Source: Arthrobacter sp. Leaf137 (GTDB taxonomy: Bacteria; Actinomycetota; Actinomycetes; Actinomycetales; Micrococcaceae). From it: a stretch of DNA of 64,000 nt. The notes beneath the pieces are model-generated. The model saw only the letters and a list, made by a program, of their open reading frames with translations. It searched no databases and was not told the origin of the DNA. Position numbers and translations under genes: made by a program. Below are positions 36,066 to 45,175 of the stretch, piece after piece (position 1 is the stretch's first letter; every line of letters starts with the position of its first letter). The DNA lies in contig NZ_LMOI01000018.1 in the NCBI RefSeq assembly GCF_001423525.1, positions 166,996-230,995 of the forward strand, given 5' to 3'.

Positions 36066-37073
36066 ATGACCATCACCGCCGCGCGCCCCCAGGCGCCGGC
36101 AACCCGCAGCCAGGCCCGCCACTACGCGGGCCTGGCTGCCGCCGCAGTTGCCGTCCTGGTCCTCGCCGCCGGAAGCATGTTCGTGGGCGTCAGCGACGTC
36201 TCGCTCCCGTCCCTCCTCGCGGGGGACGCGGATACCATCGACATCTTCTGGATCTCACGGGTGCCCCGCACCCTGGCTGTGCTGCTGGCAGGAATGGCCG
36301 TGGCCGTGGCCGGGCTGATCATGCAGCTCATGGCCCGGAACCGCTTCGTGGAACCCTCCACCGTGGGTACCGTGGAGTCCGCCACGCTGGGCATCCTGGT
36401 GGTCACCGTCCTCGCCCCGGGCGCTCCCATGCTGGCCAAGATGCTGGTTGCCAGCGTTTTCGCGATGCTGGGCACCGCCCTGTTCCTGGCCATCCTGCGG
36501 CGGCTGCCCGCCAGGAACACCCTGCTCATCCCGCTGGTGGGCATCATGCTGGGTGGCATCATCGCCGCCGTCACCACCTTCTTCGCCTACCGGTACGACC
36601 TGCTGCAGACGCTCAGCAACTGGATGATCGGCGACTTTTCGGGCGTCCTCCGCGGCCGGTACGAGCTGCTCTGGATCGTCGCGGCGCTCATGCTGGTGGG
36701 CCTGCTCGCCGCAGACCGTTTCACCGTGGCCGGGATGGGGCAGGACTTCACCACCAACCTGGGCCTGAACTATGCGCGCACCATGCGGCTGGGGCTGCTG
36801 ATCGTCTCCCTGATCTCCGCCGTGGTGGTCACCACCGTGGGCGCCGTACCTTTCCTGGGCCTGGTGGTGCCCAACATCGTCTCCCTCATCTTCGGTGACA
36901 ACCTCCGCCGCGCCGTCCCGTGGACCGCCCTGTTCGGGGCGGCGTTCGTGCTGGTCTGCGACATTATCGGCCGGACCATCCGGTACCCCTACGAGGTTCC
37001 AGTGGGGATGGTGATGTCCGTGCTGGGCGCCGTCCTCTTCCTCGCCCTGATCCTGAGGAAACGCAATGCCTAA
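36066..37073 (+). CDS. FecCD-family siderophore permease 1
   Basis: A protein of 335 aa with about nine to ten hydrophobic segments. Family marks are SRVPRTLAVLLAGMAVAVAG, then GTVESATLGILV in the third helix region, and VPFLGLVVPNIVSLIFGDNLR before the last segments. It forms the channel with the next gene's product. The gap to the binding-protein gene is 19 bases and the overlap with the next permease is 8 bases. Confidence 0.9.
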   Translation: MTITAARPQAPATRSQARHYAGLAAAAVAVLVLAAGSMFVGVSDVSLPSLLAGDADTIDIFWISRVPRTLAVLLAGMAVAVAGLIMQLMARNRFVEPSTVGTVESATLGILVVTVLAPGAPMLAKMLVASVFAMLGTALFLAILRRLPARNTLLIPLVGIMLGGIIAAVTTFFAYRYDLLQTLSNWMIGDFSGVLRGRYELLWIVAALMLVGLLAADRFTVAGMGQDFTTNLGLNYARTMRLGLLIVSLISAVVVTTVGAVPFLGLVVPNIVSLIFGDNLRRAVPWTALFGAAFVLVCDIIGRTIRYPYEVPVGMVMSVLGAVLFLALILRKRNA

Positions 37074-38103
37074 GGCTCCTGCCCTGACCTCCCCGGCTCC
37101 CGTGGACGCCGCCGTGGCCCCGTCCACCGGCCCCGTCAGGCGCCGGTTCCGCAATGCCCCGCCCCAACTCGTGGTGGGTGTCCTGCTCGCGGCTACCGCC
37201 ACCGTCGTCCTCTTCTTCCTGTTCTTCGAACTCAAGGGCAACGTGGGCTACATCCTGCCGCGCCGCGCCATCAAGGTCTCCGCGATGCTGCTGGTGGCCG
37301 TTGCCGTGGGCGTATCCACGCTGCTGTTCCAGACCGTGACGGCCAACCGCATCCTGACGCCATCCATCATGGGCTTCGACTCGCTGTACATCCTGGTGCA
37401 GACCGTCATGGCCTTCGCCCTCGGTGCCGCCGCCGTGGTGACCGCCCCGCCCACCCTGCAGTTCGGCGCCGAGGTGGTGCTGATGGTGGCCTTCAGCGCT
37501 CTGCTGTACCGCTGGATGTTCACCGGCGCCACCCGGTCGCTGCACCTGCTCCTGCTGGTGGGCGTGATCCTCGGCAGCCTGTTCCGCGGCTTCTCCTCCC
37601 TGCTGCAGCGGCTGATGGAACCCAGCGAGTTCATCATCCTGCAGGACCTGTTCTTCGCATCCTTCAACAACGTGGACCCCGCACTGCTGGGAGTGGCCGC
37701 GGTGATCGTCGCCGCCGTCTGCGCTGCCGTGTGGCGGGCCCGGCACACCCTTGACGTCCTGGCATTGGGCCGGGACGTGGCCATCAACGTGGGCGTGGAC
37801 CACCGCAAGGTGGTGATGCGCGTGCTGCTGGCGTGCTCGCTGCTGGTGGCCGTCTCCACCGCCCTGGTGGGCCCGGTGACCTTCTTCGGACTCCTGGTGG
37901 TGAGCCTGGGCTACCAGCTGTGCCGCGGGTTCAGCCACGCCTGGCTGCTGCCCATCGTGGTACTGATCGGCGCCATTGCCCTGGTGGGCGGTCAGCTGCT
38001 TTTGGAGAAGGTTTTCGGCTTCGGCACGGCGCTCAGCGTGGTCATCGAGTTCACCGGCGGCATCCTCTTCCTCTACCTCCTGCTGAAAGGCTCGCTCAAA
38101 TGA
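37066..38103 (+). CDS. FecCD-family siderophore permease 2
   Basis: A protein of 345 aa and the second permease subunit. A soluble N-terminal tail of about 30 residues precedes the first segment. The helix with ILTPSIMGFDSLYILVQ and the VTFFGLLVVSLGYQL stretch correspond to the FecCD landmarks in YclO-type permeases. The start ATG 37066 lies within the end of the preceding gene. A 4-base overlap (ATGA) joins it to the ATPase gene. Confidence 0.9.
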   Translation: MPKAPALTSPAPVDAAVAPSTGPVRRRFRNAPPQLVVGVLLAATATVVLFFLFFELKGNVGYILPRRAIKVSAMLLVAVAVGVSTLLFQTVTANRILTPSIMGFDSLYILVQTVMAFALGAAAVVTAPPTLQFGAEVVLMVAFSALLYRWMFTGATRSLHLLLLVGVILGSLFRGFSSLLQRLMEPSEFIILQDLFFASFNNVDPALLGVAAVIVAAVCAAVWRARHTLDVLALGRDVAINVGVDHRKVVMRVLLACSLLVAVSTALVGPVTFFGLLVVSLGYQLCRGFSHAWLLPIVVLIGAIALVGGQLLLEKVFGFGTALSVVIEFTGGILFLYLLLKGSLK

Positions 38104-38861
38104 CCATCGCGGTCCGCAACGTCTCCAAAAGCTACGGCGGCCAGACGGTCCTCGACGACGTCAGCTGCGAGATCCCGCAGGGCGGCATCACCTCGATCAT
38201 CGGACCCAACGGCGCCGGCAAATCCACCCTGCTCTCACTGATCAGCCGGTTGCAGCCCCTGGGCTCAGGCGAGGTGTCCGTGGGCGGCCTGGACATCGCG
38301 TCCACGGACAGCCGCCAGCTGGCCCGGACCATGGCCATCCTCCGCCAGGAGAACCACCTCACCATGCGGCTCACCGTCCGCGACCTGGTGGCCTTCGGCC
38401 GGTTCCCCCACTCCGGCGGCCGGCCCACCGTTGAGGACCTCGCCAAGGTGGAAGAGGCCATCGCGCACCTGGACCTGACGCCCATGGCGGACAAGTTCGT
38501 GGACGAGCTCTCCGGCGGGCAGCGGCAGCGCGCGTTCATTGCCATGGTGCTGGCCCAGGACACGCAGTACCTGCTCCTGGACGAGCCGCTGAACAACCTG
38601 GACATGAAGCACTCGGTGGAAATGATGCGGCTCCTGCGGCGTCTTGCCGACGAATTCGGCAAGACGATTGTGATCGTGGTCCACGACATCAACTTCGCCT
38701 CCTGCTACTCGGACACCATCCTGGCCATGAAGGACGGCAGGCTGATCCACCAGGGCAGCCCGCGGCAGATCATGCAGCAGGCCATGCTCCGCGACGTTTA
38801 CGACATCGATATCCGTATCGAGGAAATCGGCGCCCACCGGATCGGCGTCTACTTCACCTGA
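38100..38861 (+). CDS. iron-siderophore ABC transporter ATPase (YclP/FepC-like)
   Basis: A protein of 253 aa. Walker A is GPNGAGKST (35-43), the signature LSGGQRQR, Walker B LLLDEPLNNLD, the H-loop VVHDINF. The tail ends with the short segment IRIEEIGAHRIGVYFT. It powers the two permeases encoded upstream. I used the ATG at 38100 because it begins the cassette sequence and overlaps the permease stop. A 32-bp tandem repeat begins 4 bases after its stop codon. Confidence 0.92.
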   Translation: MTIAVRNVSKSYGGQTVLDDVSCEIPQGGITSIIGPNGAGKSTLLSLISRLQPLGSGEVSVGGLDIASTDSRQLARTMAILRQENHLTMRLTVRDLVAFGRFPHSGGRPTVEDLAKVEEAIAHLDLTPMADKFVDELSGGQRQRAFIAMVLAQDTQYLLLDEPLNNLDMKHSVEMMRLLRRLADEFGKTIVIVVHDINFASCYSDTILAMKDGRLIHQGSPRQIMQQAMLRDVYDIDIRIEEIGAHRIGVYFT

Positions 38862-38865
38862 CCCG

Positions 38866-38936
38866 CGCTCACTTAAGGTGGGTATTCCTGAAACGCCCGC
38901 TCACTTAAGGTGGGTATTCCTGCAACGCCCGCTCAC
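38866..38936 (+). repeat. 32-bp tandem repeat, 2.2 copies, directly after a stop codon
   Basis: The 25-mer beginning CGCTCACTTAAGGTGGGTAT is present at 38866-38890 and 38898-38922. CGCTCAC recurs at 38930-38936, giving a period of exactly 32. The element begins 4 bases after the ATPase stop. It shares its period and its framework (ACGC, C or G, CGCTCACT, then GGTG 4 bases later) with the repeat at 45222-45271. Confidence 0.85.
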
Positions 38937-38954
38937 CCGTGAAAGGCTGGGCAG

Positions 38955-39476
38955 GTGAGTGAAACCGCTGCTGCCCCGGAACCTTTGCTGACCGCCGACG
39001 TCGAGCGCGGGACTTTCCGCCTCCGCCACGCCACGCGGGCGGACCTGCCCGCCGTCGTGCAGCTCCTCGCCGATGACGCGCTGGGCGCGGGCCGCGAGGC
39101 GGGCCAGGACATGGCGCCCTACGAACGCGCCTTTGACGCGATCGACGGCGACCCCCGCCACATGCTCCTTGTGGGCGAGCTGGTGCCGCCCGGGGAAGCC
39201 GCGGGTCCGGTGGTTGCCACGTTCCAGCTGAGCTTCCTCCCCGGCATCTCGCGGCACGGGGCGTGGCGCTCGCAGATCGAGGGCGTGCGGGTGGCCGACG
39301 CCCTCAGGGGCCAGGGCATCGGCAACCTGATGATCCAGTGGGCCATCGGCGAGTCCAGGCGGCAGGGCTGTTCGCTGGTGCAGCTGACCACGCACAAGAC
39401 GCGGACGGCTGCCCAGCGCTTCTACCAGCGGCTCGGATTTGAAGGCTCGCACGAGGGCATGAAGCTCACGCTCTGA
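38955..39476 (+). CDS. GNAT family N-acetyltransferase
   Basis: A protein of 173 aa. The acetyl-CoA loop is LRGQGIGNLMI (the Q/R-x-x-G-x-G/A pattern) in motif A, followed by the motif B end AQRFYQRLGFEGSHEGMKL, close to the YjdJ/aminoglycoside-like small-molecule GNATs. It would acetylate an amine on a small molecule or protein; the substrate is unknown. Start GTG 38955 with AAAGG upstream. It sits alone between the iron operon and the MarR operator. Confidence 0.85.
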   Translation: MSETAAAPEPLLTADVERGTFRLRHATRADLPAVVQLLADDALGAGREAGQDMAPYERAFDAIDGDPRHMLLVGELVPPGEAAGPVVATFQLSFLPGISRHGAWRSQIEGVRVADALRGQGIGNLMIQWAIGESRRQGCSLVQLTTHKTRTAAQRFYQRLGFEGSHEGMKLTL

Positions 39477-39486
39477 CCACATAACT

Positions 39487-39522
39487 TTGACTGTTAGGTA
39501 CCCTAAATGTTAGGGTACCTAA
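39487..39522 (+). promoter_or_regulatory. marR promoter with perfect 13-bp inverted-repeat operator
   Basis: The arms are TTAGGTACCCTAA (39494-39506) and TTAGGGTACCTAA (39510-39522), fully complementary around ATG. They lie between a -35 TTGACT (39487-39492) and over a -10 TAGGGT (39511-39516), with 18-base spacing. A dimer bound here would occlude the promoter. Confidence 0.88.
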
Positions 39523-39959
39523 TGATGAACGAGAACAAGCTCCAGGAACTCGCCGCAGGCTTCCGCGAAGCCCTGCGCCACAGCGTCTACCTGGTCCGCC
39601 GCCTCGACGCGGACGGAGACCTCAGCGCCGCCCAGCTCAGCACCCTGAAGATGCTGCTGGACGACGGCGTCCGGGTAGGTGAGATCGCCCGCAACCTCGG
39701 CGTCAGGGTACCCAGCGCCACCGAGCAGATCATCAAGCTCGAACGCGCAGGGTTGGCCCGCCGCGAACCCGACCCCGCCGACTCCCGCGCCGTCCGCGTC
39801 ATCCTGACCGCCGAAGGCCGCGCCGCCGTCGAGTCCGCAAACCAGCGGCGCAACGCCGTCATGGCCGAACTCCTCGGCGAACTCACCGAGCAGGACCGGG
39901 AAGCACTGGCGGCGGCGCTGCCCGTCATCGACAAAATCAACGCGTCCCTCCAGAACTGA
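39522..39959 (+). CDS. MarR family transcriptional regulator
   Basis: About 145 aa with a winged helix: LSAAQLSTLKMLLDDG, then VGEIARNLGVRVPSATEQIIKLERAGLARRE with the wing PADSRAVRVILT. The start at 39522 or 39525 is chosen because the upstream in-frame ATG at 39507 lies inside the operator spacer and before the likely transcription start. The mRNA would be leaderless. The MFS exporter gene follows after 30 bases, so this is a typical repressor-pump pair that should be induced by the pump's substrate. Confidence 0.9.
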   Translation: MMNENKLQELAAGFREALRHSVYLVRRLDADGDLSAAQLSTLKMLLDDGVRVGEIARNLGVRVPSATEQIIKLERAGLARREPDPADSRAVRVILTAEGRAAVESANQRRNAVMAELLGELTEQDREALAAALPVIDKINASLQN

Positions 39960-39989
39960 CGCACCGCACCCCCCTTAGGAGCACACCCC

Positions 39990-41213
39990 ATGAACCGCCA
40001 AGCAGACACCCTGCCGGCACCCGGGAACACCCTGCAGGCCGAAAAGGCCTCCTTCCTCAAACAGCCAAAAGCCGTGTGGGCCACCGCCCTGGCCGCGGTC
40101 TTCGCGTTCATGGGCATCGGCCTGGTGGACCCCATCCTCCCCGCGATCGCCACCAACCTGGACGCCAGCCCCAGCGAGGTCTCGCTGCTGTTCACCAGCT
40201 ACTTCCTGGTCACCGCCCTGGCGATGCTGATCACCGGCTTCGTCTCGTCCCGCATCGGCGGCAAGAAAACCCTGCTGATCGGGCTGGCCATCATCGTGGT
40301 GTTCTCTTCGCTCTCCGGCCTGTCCGGCAGCGTGGATGAGCTGGTGGGCTTCCGCGCCGGCTGGGGCCTGGGCAACGCCCTCTTCGTCGCCACCGCCCTC
40401 GCGGTCATCGTGGGTGTGGCAAGCGGCGGCGCCGGCATTGCCATCATCCTCTACGAGGCCGCACTGGGCCTTGGCATCTCCCTCGGCCCGCTCCTGGGCG
40501 CCCTGCTGGGCGGCTGGCAGTGGCGCGCCCCGTTCTTTGGCACGGCCGTCCTGATGGCCGCCGCATTCATTGCCTTGCTGGCCCTGCTTCCCAAGACGCC
40601 GCTGCCCGAGCGCAAGGTGCGCCTCCGCGACCCGCTACTGGCCCTGGGCCACAAGGGATTGCGCACGACGGCGGCCAGCGGCTTGTTCTACAACTACGGC
40701 TTCTTCACCATCCTGGCTTTCACCCCCTTCATCCTGGGCATGGACGCGTATGGAATCGGCGCCGTCTTCTTCGGCTGGGGCGTGGCGGTGGCCGTGTTCT
40801 CCGTCTTCGTCGCACCGGTCCTGCAGCGCCGCTTCGGTGCCGTCAAGGTGCTGACCGGCACCCTGTTCGTCCTGTTGCTGGACCTGGCCGGGCTGGGACT
40901 GGCGGCCGGGCACTCGGTGCCTGCCGTCGTCGTACTGGTCATTGTGGCGGGCGCCCTGCTGGGCATCAACAACACCGTCTACACCGAACTGGCCATGGGC
41001 GTCTCCGATTCCCCTCGGCCGGTGGCCTCCTCCGGCTACAACTTCGTCCGCTGGATGGGCGGCGCGCTGGCGCCGTTCCTGGCCGCGCAACTGGGTGAGC
41101 ACTTCGGCCCCCAGGTGCCCTTCTACGCCGGTGCCGTGGCCATGGGAATTGCCATCCTGGTGGCGTTCAGCGGCCGCAAGTACCTTACGGCGCACGAACC
41201 GCACCTGGTCTAG
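39990..41213 (+). CDS. MFS efflux transporter, DHA1-like, paired with MarR
   Basis: A protein of 407 aa with 12 predicted membrane segments. FMGIGLVDPILPAIATNL in segment 1, the loop 2-3 motif RIGGKK and the segment 5 motif C-like LGISLGPLLGALLGG are features of drug:H+ antiporters. It is cotranscribed with the MarR regulator. AGGAG precedes the ATG. It probably exports a toxic aromatic or antibiotic compound; the substrate is not predictable. Confidence 0.88.
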   Translation: MNRQADTLPAPGNTLQAEKASFLKQPKAVWATALAAVFAFMGIGLVDPILPAIATNLDASPSEVSLLFTSYFLVTALAMLITGFVSSRIGGKKTLLIGLAIIVVFSSLSGLSGSVDELVGFRAGWGLGNALFVATALAVIVGVASGGAGIAIILYEAALGLGISLGPLLGALLGGWQWRAPFFGTAVLMAAAFIALLALLPKTPLPERKVRLRDPLLALGHKGLRTTAASGLFYNYGFFTILAFTPFILGMDAYGIGAVFFGWGVAVAVFSVFVAPVLQRRFGAVKVLTGTLFVLLLDLAGLGLAAGHSVPAVVVLVIVAGALLGINNTVYTELAMGVSDSPRPVASSGYNFVRWMGGALAPFLAAQLGEHFGPQVPFYAGAVAMGIAILVAFSGRKYLTAHEPHLV

Positions 41214-41219
41214 GAGTCG

Positions 41220-42755
41220 CTACTGCCTCCCGGAGGCAGACTTGGTGCCGGACAGCAGGACCACCAGCACCGCAGCCAGGCTCACCGCGGCCTGCACCAT
41301 GACAAGCACCGGAAGGGCCTGCCCCACGAAGAGGGCGATCCCCACCGGCAGCAGAGACAGGACGGTGACGTCGAGTCCCCGCAGCAGCGAGGACAACTGG
41401 GCCCGGGGAACCGGGCCCATTGGCGTATCCACCGGCGGCAGCGTCCAGTCCGCGGGCGGCCGGGTAGCTCCGCGGAGGCAGCCGGCGCCCATGCCGATGC
41501 CGGCCAGCGCACCCATGGCGGGCAACAGCGGTCCGCCCGCCCCCAGCAGGGCCAGGGCGCCCGAGAGCAGTGTCATCCAAGCGGCCAGCGCCAGCGCGGG
41601 CATCAACAGCCGGCTCGCCCGGGCGGCGGCGCGGGGGAGCGGCAGCAGGGCGTCCAGCTCGGGCAACAACGCTGTCCGCCGGGCCACGGTGCCCATCCCG
41701 CTGGCCACTCCACAGCCGGCCACCAGCAGGAAGACCAGCTGCAGCCAGGCGGGGAGCCCGGCGTCGGACACCACCACGGCCAGGCATGCCGCCAGCCACA
41801 GCAGCGGCACTGCCAGGAGGGGCTGCAGGCGAAGGAACGCCGTAACGTCCGCCCTGACGAGGCCGGCAAACGGGCCCCGCGTCCTGCGGGCATAGAAACG
41901 CCGGGCCCGGGAACCGGCTGCGGGACGCGGCGTCCCCGCCATCGAGCGGAGCAGCTCGTTGGTGTCCAGGAAGAACACCGCCGACGCCGCGTGCCCTGAC
42001 ACGTTGCCGCCACGGACCAGTTCCGTGCCGGTGACCTGGCCCGCGCGGCGCAGGAGCGGAACGAGGACCACGACGCCTGCCAGCACCGCGGCGGCCAATG
42101 GCCACCCGGCGGGGGCCATCCCCGGCAGCAGCGCAAGCGGGGCGAGGGCCAGCAGCGCGGCGGCCCGGCCGCGGCGCGGAGCCACCAGGCCGAGCTGGAG
42201 CAGAGCCGCAATCCCCAGGACCGCCACGCTCGCGGCCCCGAACGTTGCCGCGGCCAGCGCATGGTCCGCGGCGTCCGCCGCCAGGTCAGTGACGATGCTG
42301 AACGGGACATAGCCGAGGGTGGCGCCGAGGCCCACGGAAAGCAGGCGGCGCCGGAAGGTGGGCAACACCATGGGGCGGCGGTCAAGGGGCAGCGGCAGCC
42401 ACCATGCACCCTGCGCGCCCGTGACGGCGATGGGACCCAGCCGCCGTGCCACTGCCAGGATGGCCGCCAATCCGCCGTAGGTCAGCAGGGCCCACAGGAG
42501 CGGGGCCGGAAGCACCAGCGGGCTCCCCGCCACCAGGCTTGCCGCCATGGCGTTGTCCCTGGTCATTTCATCGCGCAGCCCGCCCACGAAGGAAACGGCA
42601 ATGGCAGCGGCGCAGCCCAGGGCCACCAGGGAGGTATAAATATCCGCGAAGGCATCTCCCACGGACGTCTGGGTGCGGTTGTACGCCCGGGAGTGCCGCC
42701 TGGTGAAAGTTACCAATTCGCCGGCAAGGGCGGTGCCGGCTTGGGCGCCTGTCAC
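41220..42755 (-). CDS. DUF6297-type multi-spanning ABC-partner membrane protein
   Basis: About 511 aa, rich in Leu/Ala/Gly, with ten or more hydrophobic segments. The N-terminal soluble stretch contains RRHSRAYNRTQTSVGDAF and the loop MAGTPRPAAGSRARRFYARR lies between halves. The pattern matches the DUF6297 membrane proteins of actinobacteria that accompany an ABC ATPase. The GTG at 42755 lies 4 bases after the ATPase stop, so the pair forms one two-component transporter; upstream in-frame codons overlap the ATPase gene. Export is likely because there is no binding protein. Substrate unknown. Confidence 0.72.
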   Translation of the reverse strand: MTGAQAGTALAGELVTFTRRHSRAYNRTQTSVGDAFADIYTSLVALGCAAAIAVSFVGGLRDEMTRDNAMAASLVAGSPLVLPAPLLWALLTYGGLAAILAVARRLGPIAVTGAQGAWWLPLPLDRRPMVLPTFRRRLLSVGLGATLGYVPFSIVTDLAADAADHALAAATFGAASVAVLGIAALLQLGLVAPRRGRAAALLALAPLALLPGMAPAGWPLAAAVLAGVVVLVPLLRRAGQVTGTELVRGGNVSGHAASAVFFLDTNELLRSMAGTPRPAAGSRARRFYARRTRGPFAGLVRADVTAFLRLQPLLAVPLLWLAACLAVVVSDAGLPAWLQLVFLLVAGCGVASGMGTVARRTALLPELDALLPLPRAAARASRLLMPALALAAWMTLLSGALALLGAGGPLLPAMGALAGIGMGAGCLRGATRPPADWTLPPVDTPMGPVPRAQLSSLLRGLDVTVLSLLPVGIALFVGQALPVLVMVQAAVSLAAVLVVLLSGTKSASGRQ

Positions 42756-42759
42756 GGGA

Positions 42760-43446
42760 TCAGAGGCCTGCAATGAAAGCTGCCCCCTCGTCGGCGGACA
42801 CCAGCTCCACATCGTCCTTGACCACCAGTGCAGAGGTTGCCGTGCGGACCAGCAGCCGCGGGTCGTGTGTCACCAGCAGGACGGCGCCACCGCCCTCCGC
42901 GTAGGCGGCGATCCGGCCTGCCAGGGCGTCCCGCATGCCGGGGTCCAGGCGCTGCTCCGGCTCGTCCAGGATCAGCAGGGCCGATGGCCGGATGAATCCC
43001 GCGGCCAACAGCAGGCGGCGCCGCTGCCCCGAAGACAATGCATCCGGTATGGCGTCCGCGCGCGTGGACAGGCCAAAGAACTCCAGTTCGGCAGCCACCC
43101 GCTCCCCGGGAGCCGCCAGCGAGTGGCCGCGGGCCACCAGGAGCAGGTGCTCGGTGATGCTCAGCGACGGAAAGAAGAGGTCGTCGTCGAACACGGCGGC
43201 AACTTCACGGCGGAAATGGACGGAATCCGGGTCCACGGGCAGTCCGAGGATCCGGGCGTCGCCGCTGATGGCGGGCTGCCGGCCGGCGATGGTCTGTACA
43301 ACCGTGGATTTCCCGGCCCCGTTGACGCCCACCACGCCCAGCACCTGGCCTGCGCGCACTTCCGCCGTCACTTCGCCGCAAACGGGCGCGCCGCCATAGC
43401 CCACCACCAGCTGTCCGGCCTCAAGGACCGCCCCCAGATCAGTCAC
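42760..43446 (-). CDS. ABC transporter ATPase, exporter type
   Basis: A protein of 228 aa. Walker A is GVNGAGKST (40-48), the signature LSSGQRRR (an atypical second S instead of G), Walker B LLILDEPEQRLD, the H-loop LVTHDPR. It is the size and type that serve ABC-2-like exporters. It immediately precedes the DUF6297-like membrane protein gene on the same strand. The LSSGQ signature and the missing D in the Q-loop context do not suggest inactivity, since the ATP-binding residues are intact. Confidence 0.88.
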   Translation of the reverse strand: MTDLGAVLEAGQLVVGYGGAPVCGEVTAEVRAGQVLGVVGVNGAGKSTVVQTIAGRQPAISGDARILGLPVDPDSVHFRREVAAVFDDDLFFPSLSITEHLLLVARGHSLAAPGERVAAELEFFGLSTRADAIPDALSSGQRRRLLLAAGFIRPSALLILDEPEQRLDPGMRDALAGRIAAYAEGGGAVLLVTHDPRLLVRTATSALVVKDDVELVSADEGAAFIAGL

Positions 43447-43512
43447 CCGTCCAATCTAGCGGGTGGTTCCCTGACGGAGTTCAGCCGGACCTGGGTTCAG
43501 CCGGACCTGCTG

Positions 43513-44952
43513 TCAGCCCTTCGCCGACCCCTTGGCCACGAACAGGGTCTCCGCCTGCTCGAGGGACATGCCGTTGGTCTCCGGCACCTTGAACATCACG
43601 AAGAAGAAGGATGCCGCCGCGAACAGCGCGTACATGGCGTAGGTCAGCGGCAGGGACACGGCGGACATCACCGGGAAGCTGAGGGTGATGGCGAAGTTGG
43701 CCACCCACTGTGCCGCGGCGGCGAGCCCCAGGGCGCGGGCGCGGATGCGGGACGGGAAGATCTCGCCGAGCAGCACCCACACCAGCGGGCCCCAGGAGGC
43801 GCCGAAGCTGACCACGAACACGTTGGCAGCCACCAGGGCCACGGGCCCCCAGGCGCCCGGGAGGGTGATGTCTTCGCCGGATCCCGTTGCGGAGGAGAAG
43901 GCCAGGGCCATGGCGCCCAGGGAGACGGCCATGCCTACGGAACCAACCAGCAGGATGGGGCGGCGGCCCACCCGGTCCACCAAGGCAATGGCCACGAGGG
44001 TGACCAGGATGTTGGTGACGGATGTGGCCACCGAGATGGCCAGGGAATCCTCTTCCCGGAAACCCACGGCCTTCCACAGGGTGGTGGAGTAGTAGAAGAT
44101 CACGTTGATGCCCACGAACTGCTGCAGCATGGAGAGGATGATGCCCACCCAGACCACCGCCTGCAGGCCGAAGCTCTTGCCGCGCAGCGAGCCCTTCTGC
44201 CCGGCGATCTTGTCTTCCTCGATGGCGTCCCGGATTTCCCGGATGTGGCGCTCGGTGTCATCGGCCGGGGCGATGCTGTCGAAGATCTTGCGTGCTTCGT
44301 CGTCTTTGCCCTGGAACACCAGGAACCGCGGAGACTCCGGGAGCGTGAAGGCAATCCAGCCGTAAACCAGGGCGGGAACGGCGGCGGCCAGGAACATCCA
44401 GCGCCACGCCTCGATGCCCAGCCAGAAGGTCTGGTCCGCGCCGCCGGCGCTGGTGGCCAGGAGGGCGTCCGACAGCAGGGCCGCGAAAATACCGGTGGTG
44501 ATGGCCAGCTGCTGCAGGGAGGCGAGCCGCCCGCGGACCTGCCGCGGCGAGATTTCGGAGATGTATGCGGGGGCAATCACGGAGGCGAGGCCGATACCGA
44601 GACCGCCCACCAGCCGCCAGAAAATGAGGTCCCACACGCTGAAAGCGAAGCCGGTGCCGATGGCGCTGACCAGGAAGAGCAGCGCACCGATTTTCATGGC
44701 GGGGATGCGGCCGTATTTGTCTGCCACCTTGCCTGCCAGGTAGGCGCCGGCTGCGCAGCCCAGCAGCGCAACGGCGACGGCGAACCCGGTCACCGCCTCG
44801 GAGAGCGCGAACTCGCCCTTCATGGCGTCCACGGCACCGTTCACCACGGACGAGTCGAAGCCGAAGAGGAATCCGCCCACCGCTCCCGCAAGCGCCAGCC
44901 AGATCACCCGCTGCGGTATGCGGGTCTTGGTCTGCTCCTGTGCAGTGGGCAT
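43513..44952 (-). CDS. sugar porter (MFS sugar:proton symporter)
   Basis: A protein of 479 aa with 12 membrane segments. Sugar-porter signatures are intact: GFLFGFDSSVVNGA (segment 1), the R-x-G-R-R-type loop KYGRIPAMK, PAYISEISPRQVRGRLASLQQ (segment 4-5), QQFVGINVIFYYS (segment 7), and DRVGRRPILL. The closest characterised types are XylE, GalP and AraE. The ATG at 44952 has AGGGAG about 6 bases upstream; the longer open frame has no family match. It stands alone, so the sugar is unknown. Confidence 0.92.
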   Translation of the reverse strand: MPTAQEQTKTRIPQRVIWLALAGAVGGFLFGFDSSVVNGAVDAMKGEFALSEAVTGFAVAVALLGCAAGAYLAGKVADKYGRIPAMKIGALLFLVSAIGTGFAFSVWDLIFWRLVGGLGIGLASVIAPAYISEISPRQVRGRLASLQQLAITTGIFAALLSDALLATSAGGADQTFWLGIEAWRWMFLAAAVPALVYGWIAFTLPESPRFLVFQGKDDEARKIFDSIAPADDTERHIREIRDAIEEDKIAGQKGSLRGKSFGLQAVVWVGIILSMLQQFVGINVIFYYSTTLWKAVGFREEDSLAISVATSVTNILVTLVAIALVDRVGRRPILLVGSVGMAVSLGAMALAFSSATGSGEDITLPGAWGPVALVAANVFVVSFGASWGPLVWVLLGEIFPSRIRARALGLAAAAQWVANFAITLSFPVMSAVSLPLTYAMYALFAAASFFFVMFKVPETNGMSLEQAETLFVAKGSAKG

Positions 44953-45175
44953 GGTTCTCCCTGGGGTTGGGGTGTGGTGGAGTTCGCGCGGACGTCGTCG
45001 GCTGCGGACCGGCTGAATGGCCAGTGTACTTACGGTAGTGTTCCATGCCACGGCGAACCGTTCCAGTTAAAGCAGGCCCGCGCCGGCTCCCCTCCCGCGG
45101 CGGACACGGACGACGACGGTGCGCGCCGCCGTCGTACGCCTCACCCGCGGGCGCGCAGCACTCAGAAGAGAAACG

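Noticed and set aside
38866..38936. CRISPR array
   Set aside because: The 32-bp units are directly repeated without unique spacers, there are only about two copies, and no cas gene is present.
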